Under the pieces are notes generated by a model. It worked only from the letters and a program-made list of their open reading frames with translations. It searched no databases and had not been told where the DNA came from. From Opitutales bacterium (GTDB lineage Bacteria; Verrucomicrobiota; Verrucomicrobiia; Opitutales; Oceanipulchritudinaceae), in assembly GCA_007123395.1 (NCBI GenBank), contig SKLD01000504.1, positions 1 through 6,760 on the forward strand: a stretch of DNA of 6,760 bases. Direction: 5' to 3'. Numbering within the stretch: the stretch's first letter is position 1; each line of letters begins with the position of its first letter. Both the position numbers and the translations under genes were made by a program. Positions 1 to 5,872 of the stretch are shown here, one piece after another.

Positions 1-771
1 AATATCGATCCGATTGATGCCTACACGTTTGATGGAGCCATTCCGAAGAGTGAAGGCGATTTCCCCGGCTTTGCCCCGATAGATGTTTTCGGTTCCTTAA
101 TCTTCTATTCTGACGGAATGGCGATCCTGAACGTGGGACAGCGCTCAAATACCGATCCTAGTAATTCCGACAACGATAATTTTTACGGAAGGCTATCCGA
201 CGTAGGGCTCTATAAACCGAACCACGGAGATGCAAACTTGGATTTAGACCGTGATCCTAATCTGAGGATGTATTTTGAAGGCGTGGAACAGAGCCCGACA
301 ACGGGCTGGTCGCTTAAGAATGGAGTTAGCGGTTTCAAACCAAATAATTGGACCGATACACGGGATGTAAGTGATTTTGCGCATTTCGACGGTCCAGATG
401 GAACGGGCGGAAACCCGCTCACAATCCCCAGCGATGAAATCGTCACCTTCGTCTTTTGGTTTAACCGGTCCACCTTGGCAGACGACGCCCAATACTCCTT
501 TTTAGATGTGCCCGGTTGGCCTGATCCAGCGCAAGACGACGGCTTTCCGCCCGACCTCGCTTTCAAATGGCAAGGTCTCGAGCCTAAAGATTTCTTCACG
601 ATCGACGGAAAAGAGGAAGACAGCTACACAGCCATCGCCCGCCTCCAGCCCTACGGCGGGGTCATCCCGGTGCCCGAGCCGGCGACCTATCTTGGGGCGA
701 GCGTTCTTTTGCTCTTCATTGCGGGGCACTTCCTGCACATGCGCCGGCGGAAGAAGAAGGCAGCAAAGTGA
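1..771 (+). CDS. PEP-CTERM sorting-signal protein, 3' part (5' end outside window)
   Basis: The frame is open from base 1 to a TGA at 769-771, giving 256 visible residues, so the true start lies upstream. The C-terminus is a textbook PEP-CTERM signal: VPEP at visible residues 224-227, a hydrophobic helix at about 229-247, then a basic tail (RRRKKK) that would face the cytoplasm. In known systems such proteins are exported by Sec and processed at the inner membrane by an exosortase, then placed at the surface or in extracellular matrix; no exosortase gene is visible here. The rest is Asp/Gly/Asn/Pro-rich and I recognise no domain. An Asp-rich stretch near residues 78-87 (DANLDLDRDP) could bind calcium but is not a clear dockerin or EF-hand. 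Base composition is about 45-50% GC in sampled blocks up to about position 540, then about 60% over the tag. A terminator follows 29 bases after the stop, so this is the last gene of its transcript. Confidence 0.85.
   Translation, partial: NIDPIDAYTFDGAIPKSEGDFPGFAPIDVFGSLIFYSDGMAILNVGQRSNTDPSNSDNDNFYGRLSDVGLYKPNHGDANLDLDRDPNLRMYFEGVEQSPTTGWSLKNGVSGFKPNNWTDTRDVSDFAHFDGPDGTGGNPLTIPSDEIVTFVFWFNRSTLADDAQYSFLDVPGWPDPAQDDGFPPDLAFKWQGLEPKDFFTIDGKEEDSYTAIARLQPYGGVIPVPEPATYLGASVLLLFIAGHFLHMRRRKKKAAK
670..771 (+). other. PEP-CTERM sorting signal coding segment
   Basis: This segment encodes the tripartite C-terminal signal: the VPEP motif, a transmembrane helix of about 19 residues rich in Leu/Val/Ala/Phe, and a terminal Arg/Lys cluster. 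The Pro-Glu-Pro core is the expected exosortase recognition site. The basic tail (three Arg, then three Lys) is strongly basic. Confidence 0.88.
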
Positions 772-799
772 CTTTTGTTTGATGTTTCTCCGATGGGAG

Positions 800-837
800 A
801 AAAAGACCGGTTCTGCATGGGGCCGGTCTTTTTTTTT
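800..837. terminator. Rho-independent terminator, probably bidirectional
   Basis: An 11-bp perfect stem pairs 800-810 (AAAAAGACCGG) with 823-833 (CCGGTCTTTTT), around a 12-base loop at 811-822. On the plus strand it runs into nine consecutive T (829-837), ending the PEP-CTERM transcript. On the minus strand the same stem is followed by five T (complement of 800-804), so it can also end the convergent SGNH hydrolase transcript, whose stop is at 912. The remaining convergent spacer (838-911) is GC-rich and I see nothing else in it. Confidence 0.88.
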
Positions 838-911
838 GCGCGGTTATTCGCGGGGGCACAAGGGCCGCGTTTCCGGGCGGCGAGGGCTTGCGCACGGAGG
901 TGGCGGCGCGC

Positions 912-1550
912 TCACAGTCCGGTCGCGCGCAGCCACTCGCGGGCGATGAGGGCGTGCCCGGCGGGTGTCGGGTGGACGCCATCGCTCAGCCAGTGGGCGG
1001 GACCGCCGCCGCGCCGGGCGGCGTCCTCGAACGGCTTCTGGAGTGGAACGAAGACGGCACCGTAATCTTCGGCGATCCGCCGGACGGCGTCCCTGCGTTG
1101 CCGCATCTCGTCTTCCCATGGGGGCTCGACGGCTCCCACAGGGAGGACAAACGGCTCCATCAAGACAAGGCGCGCCTCCGGCAGGCATTCCCGCGTGTAG
1201 TCGAGGAGCATGCGGTAGACCTGCGCGTAGCGCGGCACTTCGACCCCGTTGTCGCGGTTGAAGCGGTGCCATGTGTCGTTGACCCCGATGAGGATGCTGA
1301 TGACGTCGGGCCGAAGGTTGACGGCGTCCACCCGCCAGCGGGCGTAGAGATCGACGACGCGATGGCCGCTGATCCCGCGGTTGTAAAAACGCAGCCCGAG
1401 CGCGGGCCGCGCGTCGAGGAGGTCGCCCGCGACCCGTGCGGCGTATCCGCCGCCGAGCCCGGCGTTGGGCGCCTCTTGGTTGCGGTCGCGCCCGCAGTCG
1501 GTGATCGAGTCGCCTTGGAAGAGGACGGCGCTGTTTTCCTTGAGTTCCAT
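912..1550 (-). CDS. SGNH/GDSL-family hydrolase (lipase/esterase-like)
   Basis: This is a 212-residue protein with all the SGNH blocks. Block I is GDSITD with the nucleophile Ser15. Block II is NRGISG with oxyanion Gly59. Block III is IGVND with Asn91. Block V is DGVHPTPAGH with Asp190 and His193 completing the triad. Family members hydrolyse esters, such as acetyl groups on polysaccharides, lysophospholipids or acyl esters; the substrate cannot be read from the sequence. I chose the ATG at 1550 because the protein then begins a few residues before the first beta strand and block I, as is usual. A GTG at 1592 would add 14 residues. Neither start has a Shine-Dalgarno; the ATG follows a pyrimidine tract. 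With this start there is no signal peptide, so it is probably cytoplasmic. It is transcribed divergently from the secretion operon and converges on the PEP-CTERM gene, so it need not be related to either. Confidence 0.9.
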   Translation of the reverse strand: MELKENSAVLFQGDSITDCGRDRNQEAPNAGLGGGYAARVAGDLLDARPALGLRFYNRGISGHRVVDLYARWRVDAVNLRPDVISILIGVNDTWHRFNRDNGVEVPRYAQVYRMLLDYTRECLPEARLVLMEPFVLPVGAVEPPWEDEMRQRRDAVRRIAEDYGAVFVPLQKPFEDAARRGGGPAHWLSDGVHPTPAGHALIAREWLRATGL

Positions 1551-1643
1551 GGAGAAGAAGGGAAAACACGCCGCCGCGCCGTTGCCAATCACGAAGCGCC
1601 GCTCGCGCCGGACTTGCGCGGATCGGGAAGACGGTGTTGATTA

Positions 1644-1657
1644 CAATTCAGGAATTG
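1644..1657. repeat. Perfect dyad CAATTC-AG-GAATTG before gspH
   Basis: Two 6-base arms (1644-1649 and 1652-1657) are separated by two bases. The dyad ends one base before the gspH start codon and contains its presumed Shine-Dalgarno. The two-base spacer is too short for an RNA hairpin loop, so if functional it would more likely be a protein-binding site. It lies in an AT-richer pocket of the divergent intergenic region (1551-1658), where promoters for both flanking transcripts are expected. Chance occurrence is quite possible. Confidence 0.3.
1650..1653 (+). promoter_or_regulatory. Shine-Dalgarno-like AGGA for gspH
   Basis: AGGA lies five bases before the ATG at 1659, a workable spacing. It is the clearest ribosome-binding site at any start in the window and supports this ATG over the out-of-frame ATGs at 1663 and 1672. 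Confidence 0.5.
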
Positions 1658-1658
1658 A

Positions 1659-2180
1659 ATGGATGCACGCAATGACAGGAGGCGGTGCCCGCGCGGTGGA
1701 TTCACGCTCGTCGAGGTATTGATCGTGATGGGGCTGCTCACGCTCCTCGCGGGGCTGGTCGTGGTCAACGTAACCCCGATCTTCGAGGGCCTCGGAGCGC
1801 CGCCGCTTGACCGCACGCTGCGCCAAGCGGTGCGCGAGGCGCGTTACCAAGCCGCGATGGAGAAAGAGACGACCTTTCTCCGCTTTGACCGCGAACGCAG
1901 CGCGTTTGTCGTGACCAACGCGGTCAACTCCGAGCTGGCCGTGCTCGAGACGGGGCACGATCCGGAGGAAGCCGACATCCGCATTACGTTTTTCCAGCTT
2001 TTGCCTGAACGCGGACTGCGCTCGGGCGCCCTAACCGAGGAACGGGCGGAGATCACGCGCGTGCGTTTCCAGCCGGACCGCTCGTCGACCCCCTTCGAGG
2101 CGGAGATCCGCTTCGCGGGCGAAACAACGCGCCACCGCTACGATCCGTTTTCCGCCGTCGAGTTGAGAATCGAAGAATGA
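1659..2180 (+). CDS. gspH: Type II secretion pseudopilin, GspH-like
   Basis: This 173-residue protein has a class III (prepilin) signal. A short basic leader ends in Arg-Gly-Gly14, followed by FTLVEVLIVMGLLTLL with Phe at +1 and Glu19 at +5 of the mature chain. The hydrophobic helix spans about residues 15-40. The prepilin peptidase would cut after Gly14 and N-methylate the Phe. Next comes an amphipathic stretch (LRQAVREARYQAAMEKETTFLRFD, abbreviated: residues about 54-77) that fits the GspH pattern of an Arg/Ala-rich helix followed by a beta strand. The C-terminal part is beta-rich and diverged. Its length fits GspH, which is a minor pseudopilin of the pilus tip, and it stands first in an H-I-J-K order. 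The stop overlaps the gspI start in an ATGA, pointing to translational coupling. The H assignment rests on order and size; a GspG- or FimT-like protein is less likely. Confidence 0.78.
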   Translation: MDARNDRRRCPRGGFTLVEVLIVMGLLTLLAGLVVVNVTPIFEGLGAPPLDRTLRQAVREARYQAAMEKETTFLRFDRERSAFVVTNAVNSELAVLETGHDPEEADIRITFFQLLPERGLRSGALTEERAEITRVRFQPDRSSTPFEAEIRFAGETTRHRYDPFSAVELRIEE

Positions 2181-2647
2181 ACACCACCCTGAAACCGCGC
2201 GCGGGCTTCACCCTGATCGAAGCGCTCATCGCCCTTGCCATCGCGGGGCTGGCCTTTGCCGTGCTCACGCAGAGCTTTGCCAACACGCTCACGGCCCTGC
2301 GTCTCATGGAGATCGAGGCCGACCGGCAGGGCGACATCCGCTTCGTGCGCAGCATCGCCATCCAGGAGCCGGACCTCGATGAGTTCGAACGCGGCGACAC
2401 CATCGAAACCCTCGACCGCGGGCGGGCGACGTGGCGCGGCATCGCCGAGCCCACGACGGTGCCCGATCTCTTCCGCGTCCGCCTCACCATCGAACTCGAA
2501 AACCCCGAGGGCGGATTGCCCGTCGAGCACGAGGAGACGTTTTTCCTCCTGCGGCCGACGTGGTCCGACCCCGTCGACCGCTCCAGCCTCCTCTCTGAGA
2601 TGAAAGACGCGGTGGAGTTCGAGCGCGGCTTTCTCGACTGGCAATGA
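2177..2647 (+). CDS. gspI: Type II secretion pseudopilin, GspI-like
   Basis: This 156-residue protein begins with leader MNTTLKPRAG, then FTLIEALIALAIAGLAFAVL: cleavage is expected after Gly10, with Phe11 at +1 and Glu15 at +5. The hydrophobic segment, the following helix with Ala/Arg/Asp, and a later stretch with a Gly-Thr-Trp-Arg-Gly core and an RVRLTIEL beta strand fit the GspI pattern. GspI is the minor pseudopilin thought to nucleate the I-J-K tip complex in the periplasm. The start codon overlaps the gspH stop (ATGA, 2177-2180), and its own stop overlaps the gspJ start in the same way (2644-2647). Neither start needs a strong ribosome-binding site if ribosomes reinitiate. GspI proteins are usually around 120-130 residues, so this one is somewhat long. 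Confidence 0.82.
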   Translation: MNTTLKPRAGFTLIEALIALAIAGLAFAVLTQSFANTLTALRLMEIEADRQGDIRFVRSIAIQEPDLDEFERGDTIETLDRGRATWRGIAEPTTVPDLFRVRLTIELENPEGGLPVEHEETFFLLRPTWSDPVDRSSLLSEMKDAVEFERGFLDWQ

Positions 2648-3300
2648 AACATTCTCCGAAAAAAGCCGGGCTCACACTCATCGAGATCATCCTCACGCTC
2701 GCCATCGTGGGGATGCTGATGGTCGCGCTCGCTTTCCACACCTTTTCGCTGAGCCGCATCTGGATGGACGACACCGACCACGACTTCTTCCAGCAGCACG
2801 CGGAGGGGGTGTCGATGTTTCTCAACACGGCCCTGACGCAATCGCGCGCCTCCACGGCGGAGGGCACCGAAGGTCTGCCTGTGCAGTGGGGCCGCCCGCC
2901 GGACTGGAGCGAGATGGACCCGCCCCTCATGATGTTCCGTCAGACGGAGGCCCCGCCGCTCTTCGCGCGCGAGGGCATCCGCCTGCCGGACGTCGTCTGC
3001 TACCTCTTCTTCGAGCCGCGCGAGGGGCTGTCGCTCCTGTGGTATTCGGAGTTGCAAGAGTCGTTCGAGCGGGTCGACGAACTCTACCGGACCAAAGTGT
3101 CGCGCTGGGTCGAGCGCATCGAATACTGCTACTACGACGCGGAGATGGACGTCTGGGAAACGCTCGAGAGCCCCCGCCGCGACGAGAACGACGAATACGA
3201 ACTCCCCCAATTCCTCCGCCTGCACTTCGCCTACGAAGACGAAACGACCTCGCGCAACGTGTTCATCCCCCAATCCAACCGCGATGTTCCCCTTTTCTAG
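2644..3300 (+). CDS. gspJ: Type II secretion pseudopilin, GspJ-like
   Basis: This 218-residue protein has leader MKHSPKKAG followed by LTLIEIILTLAIVGMLMVAL. Cleavage is expected after Gly9; the mature chain then starts with Leu10 instead of the usual Phe, and Glu14 occupies +5. Length and order fit GspJ. A C-terminal section also fits the family: a strand with the Tyr-Tyr-Asp of CYYDAEMDVW, Trp171, then a polar acidic loop and LPQFLRL at 187-193 (in GspJ a W...LP pattern precedes the last strands). It would bind GspI and GspK at the pseudopilus tip. The start overlaps the gspI stop by ATGA, and its last 17 bases overlap the start of gspK. The head domain is strongly acidic and diverged, so substrate or partner details cannot be inferred. 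Confidence 0.8.
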   Translation: MKHSPKKAGLTLIEIILTLAIVGMLMVALAFHTFSLSRIWMDDTDHDFFQQHAEGVSMFLNTALTQSRASTAEGTEGLPVQWGRPPDWSEMDPPLMMFRQTEAPPLFAREGIRLPDVVCYLFFEPREGLSLLWYSELQESFERVDELYRTKVSRWVERIEYCYYDAEMDVWETLESPRRDENDEYELPQFLRLHFAYEDETTSRNVFIPQSNRDVPLF

Positions 3301-4525
3301 TAGAACCCGCGGCACCGCCGCCGAGCGGGCCGCCGCCGGGACCGTTTCCCGCCGACCGGAAAGACGCAGCACCGTCGGCCGCGCCCGCCGGGCTGCCGAC
3401 CAAAAGTCAGGCGGCTACTGTCTTGCTACCGCACCGCGCCATCGCCGCCGCGGCAGTATCATCGTGGCCGTGCTCGCCTTCATCGTCCTCTTTTCCTTCA
3501 TCGTCCTCGCCTTCCAGCAGGAAGCGCTCTCGAAGATCCGCTATTCCGGGCTATTCCAGCACCGCGACGACCTGCGCGCGCAGGCCTTCTCGACCCTCGA
3601 GGCAACCCTCGCTGTAATCAACGCCTTGCGCGAAATCGACGGCGGGCTCTACGCCCCCGTGCAGGGCTGGGGCAACCCCCGCCGCTTCCTCGACCTGCCG
3701 GAGGAGGACGGCATCCGCCTGAGCGTGACTGTGACTGACGAGAGCGGGCGTATTCCGCTGCGCGACGTCGAATACGAGACGCTGATCCGCGTCTTCGAGT
3801 ACCTCGAACTCGACATGCTTGAAGGCCAGACCCTCGCCGACACCCTCCTCGACTGGATGGACGAGGACGACGAGGCGCGCATCCGCGGCTTCGACGGCGA
3901 CGACTACCTGCGCCTCAATCCGCCCTACCGCCCGCGCAACGCTCCCCTGCGGACGTGGGACGAGCTGGAACTGGTCTATGGCTACCGCGATGCGTTCTGG
4001 GATGAGGACGGCAACGCCAAACCGCAGCTTCGCCGGTTCCGCAACCTCTTCTCCCTCGACCACACCGATCCGGTGAACGTGAACACCGCCTCGCAGGACG
4101 TCCTCGCCGTCCTGCACGAATTGAACGCCGTCGACGCCTACATGATCCAAGACTACCGTGCGGGTGCGGACGGCCAGCTCGGCACGGCGGAAGACCGCCC
4201 CATCCGCAGCCGCGACGAGTTGTTCTTTCCCACGCGCAGCCGCCTCGCGGGCTACGAGTCGAGCCTCTTGCGTGTCGAAGTCGAGGCACGCCGGGGCGAG
4301 GCACGGTTTCTCCTCAGCGCGCTGGTGCGCTGGCGCGGGGCCGATCCCGGTGCGGGCGGTAGCACGCGCGGGCGCGACGCCGTATCCTCCCCCGACCGTT
4401 CGCAAGCCCGCGAAGACCGCCGCGCGGGCGATGCCCGCGGCACCGCGCGCACCGCACGCGGCGACAGCGCGCGCCTCGGCTACCCGTTTGAGGTTGTCCA
4501 CCTCATCGAGAACCGTAGAATGTGA
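3284..4525 (+). CDS. gspK: Type II secretion minor pseudopilin, GspK-like
   Basis: This 413-residue protein carries the GspK hallmarks. A hydrophobic helix at about 58-77 follows RRRG57, where prepilin-type cleavage would occur. The first strand region has VTVTDESGRIPL. DWMDEDDEARIRGFDGDDY at 190-208 matches the family's acidic D-W-x-D block, and PPYRPRN with a following W-D-E-L-E-L-V-Y-G fits as well. NVNTAS at 265-270 is the conserved N-x-N-T-A motif of the SAM-like domain. GspK caps the pseudopilus tip with GspI and GspJ. Like other GspK proteins it lacks Glu at +5. Odd points: a 57-residue, Arg-rich N-terminus precedes the helix, where a short leader is usual, and no in-frame ATG, GTG or TTG lies between 3284 and the helix. 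An Arg/Asp/Gly/Ala-rich insertion (about 352-399) also precedes the final strand YPFEVVHLIEN. There is no Shine-Dalgarno; the start sits 17 bases inside gspJ. Confidence 0.85.
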   Translation: MFPFSSRTRGTAAERAAAGTVSRRPERRSTVGRARRAADQKSGGYCLATAPRHRRRGSIIVAVLAFIVLFSFIVLAFQQEALSKIRYSGLFQHRDDLRAQAFSTLEATLAVINALREIDGGLYAPVQGWGNPRRFLDLPEEDGIRLSVTVTDESGRIPLRDVEYETLIRVFEYLELDMLEGQTLADTLLDWMDEDDEARIRGFDGDDYLRLNPPYRPRNAPLRTWDELELVYGYRDAFWDEDGNAKPQLRRFRNLFSLDHTDPVNVNTASQDVLAVLHELNAVDAYMIQDYRAGADGQLGTAEDRPIRSRDELFFPTRSRLAGYESSLLRVEVEARRGEARFLLSALVRWRGADPGAGGSTRGRDAVSSPDRSQAREDRRAGDARGTARTARGDSARLGYPFEVVHLIENRRM

Positions 4526-4590
4526 TGGACACTGTAGCACCTCCCCTTTTGCAATCGCCCCTCGTTTTTCTTCATGAGTGTATTCGTTGA
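4525..4590 (+). CDS. Possible 21-codon bridging mini-ORF between gspK and gspL
   Basis: An ATG at 4525 overlaps the gspK stop as TGATG (4523-4527) and opens 21 codons ending in TGA at 4588-4590, which is 17 bases inside gspL in another frame. The peptide (begins MDTVAPPLLQ) has no recognisable motif. Stop-start overlaps of this kind allow a terminating ribosome to restart, and ending just past the gspL ATG could deliver ribosomes to a start with no Shine-Dalgarno. The open frame is seen directly; its translation and role are inferred. A frame this short can easily occur by chance. Confidence 0.25.
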   Translation: MDTVAPPLLQSPLVFLHECIR

Positions 4591-5866
4591 AGACTTGAAA
4601 AGCCGTATCCGCGCCCGCATCCCCGAGCGCCGGATTCTTCTTGCGCCGACGGATACTTTCTACAGCCACCGGTTTGAGATTCCGGAAGACGTCGCCCCGG
4701 CCGACCGGCGCGGGGCCATCGCGCTCCTCCTCGAAGGCGAGTCGCCCTTTCCCATGGAGCATCTCCACTGGGGCTTTCTCTTCGACGCCAAGGCAAACCG
4801 TGCCTTCGTCTACGCCGCGCCGCACGCCCGCCTCGCCAAGCTGGGCATGAACAACCTCGAGGGCTTTTTCCACGCCTTCCCCGGCTTCGTCACCATCCTC
4901 GGCGACACCTTCACGCGCCGCACCGTCCGTTTTGTGGCGGAAAACGGCTCCGTCGCCGCCGTCTATTTCGAGCCCGGCGAATCCATCCCCGCGCGCGTAT
5001 CCGCCCGGCGCGTGAACGACGAGTTCATGAGTAACGAGGCCGTCCTCGCTACGCGCGCCAAGCTCGCCAAAGCCGTCCCCGGCGGCGAAGAATGGGCCGT
5101 CGAGGAAGGCGTGTTTGTCGGCGAAGGCATCTTTGTGGAGGGCGAGCGACGCATTGTTTGCCGCCACCGCCGCCTCCTGCCGGCGGACAACGCCGACGCC
5201 GACACAACGCCCGGCGAGCCCGGCGAGGACACGCCCGCGGCGACCGGCGAAATCCGCGAACGCCCGCTCGCACTCGACCACAACGCGGTGTGGGACGCGG
5301 ACATCCGCCCGCCCGAATGGGGCGCGAAAACCCGCAAGGACCGCCGGACGTCACGCTACATTTTCAAGGCAACGGTCGCCGCCGTCTACTTCCTCGGCTT
5401 CCTCCTCCTCCTCCAGGGGTTCCACTTCGGCCTCGGTCTCTACAATGCCAACCGCGCCGAACGCATCGCCGCGGACCAGCCGCGCGTGCAGCGGATCAAC
5501 GACACTTGGGCGCTGGCCAGCCGCCTCACGCAAAGCACCGAGCAGGATCTCGCCCCCTTCCGCATGCTGGAGTTGATCAACGGGGTGCGCCCGGAGTCCG
5601 TCTACTTCACCCGCGTGCGCGCCACCGTTTACAACGAGCTGCGCATCGAAGGCCTCGCCAACGCCGTCGCCCCGGTCAACGCCTATGCCGACCGCCTCAA
5701 CCGCCTCGACTACATCGGCAGTGCCGAAACCGTCGTGGAAACACGCGAAGACCGCACCCGCTTTGACCTCGTCGTGCGCTTCAGCGAAATCCCGCGTGCG
5801 GAAGAAGCCGCGGCCACACGGGACGACGTCGTCATGGGGAGCGATAATCCGGAGACAGAAGACTAA
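4574..5866 (+). CDS. gspL: Type II secretion inner-membrane protein, GspL-like (PilN-like C-terminus)
   Basis: This 430-residue bitopic protein has a cytoplasmic part of about 260 residues, a basic stop-transfer stretch (KTRKDRRTSR), one transmembrane helix at about 263-285, and a periplasmic domain. Near residues 48-85, ALLLEGES...HLHW followed by a strand and VYAAPHARL resembles the part of the GspL actin-like domain with the conserved Leu-x-x-E and His motifs (E54, H65 here). An acidic, Pro-rich linker lies around 215-240. The periplasmic part has the PilN/GspL order: MLELINGVRPESVYF (331-345), a strand ELRIEG (355-360), a helix, and FDLVVRF (397-403). GspL normally recruits the ATPase GspE to the membrane and pairs with GspM. 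Place in the operon supports GspL over PilN. Upstream lies a 48-base pyrimidine-rich gap without a Shine-Dalgarno; the gspM start follows six bases after the stop. Confidence 0.75.
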   Translation: MSVFVEDLKSRIRARIPERRILLAPTDTFYSHRFEIPEDVAPADRRGAIALLLEGESPFPMEHLHWGFLFDAKANRAFVYAAPHARLAKLGMNNLEGFFHAFPGFVTILGDTFTRRTVRFVAENGSVAAVYFEPGESIPARVSARRVNDEFMSNEAVLATRAKLAKAVPGGEEWAVEEGVFVGEGIFVEGERRIVCRHRRLLPADNADADTTPGEPGEDTPAATGEIRERPLALDHNAVWDADIRPPEWGAKTRKDRRTSRYIFKATVAAVYFLGFLLLLQGFHFGLGLYNANRAERIAADQPRVQRINDTWALASRLTQSTEQDLAPFRMLELINGVRPESVYFTRVRATVYNELRIEGLANAVAPVNAYADRLNRLDYIGSAETVVETREDRTRFDLVVRFSEIPRAEEAAATRDDVVMGSDNPETED

Positions 5867-5872
5867 AGACCA

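Noticed and set aside
839..852. A small CGCG/CGCG inverted repeat just after the terminator.
   Set aside because: A four-base stem with no T-tract is expected by chance in GC-rich sequence.
506..949. A plus-strand frame overlapping the end of the PEP-CTERM gene and running through the terminator.
   Set aside because: It overlaps the PEP-CTERM tag in another frame, crosses a strong terminator and has a Ser/Arg-rich translation with no motif.
912..1592. GTG start at 1592 for the SGNH hydrolase, whose extension contains Ala-Ala-Ala-Cys, like a lipoprotein box.
   Set aside because: The extension has no basic N-region and only eight residues before the Cys, too short for a lipoprotein signal. 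The ATG at 1550 gives the normal distance to block I.
1603..1619. A possible sigma-54 site ending in TTGC upstream of gspH.
   Set aside because: The invariant GG of the -24 element is absent, so the match is too poor.
888..1640. A 250-codon open frame on the plus strand opposite the SGNH hydrolase.
   Set aside because: The minus-strand frame has all the catalytic blocks of the SGNH family, so this is its shadow.
1642..1647. TACAAT, a near-consensus -10 element before gspH.
   Set aside because: Transcription would begin around 1654, after the Shine-Dalgarno and only about five bases before the ATG, and there is no matching -35 at normal spacing.
2053..3372. A 439-codon open frame on the minus strand opposite gspI and gspJ.
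   Set aside because: Antisense to well-supported pseudopilin genes; its composition is Arg/Val/Glu-rich shadow sequence with no motif.
3551..5281. A 576-codon open frame on the minus strand opposite gspK and gspL.
   Set aside because: It is antisense to two recognisable secretion genes. High GC at third positions removes stop codons from the opposite strand, and its translation shows no domain.
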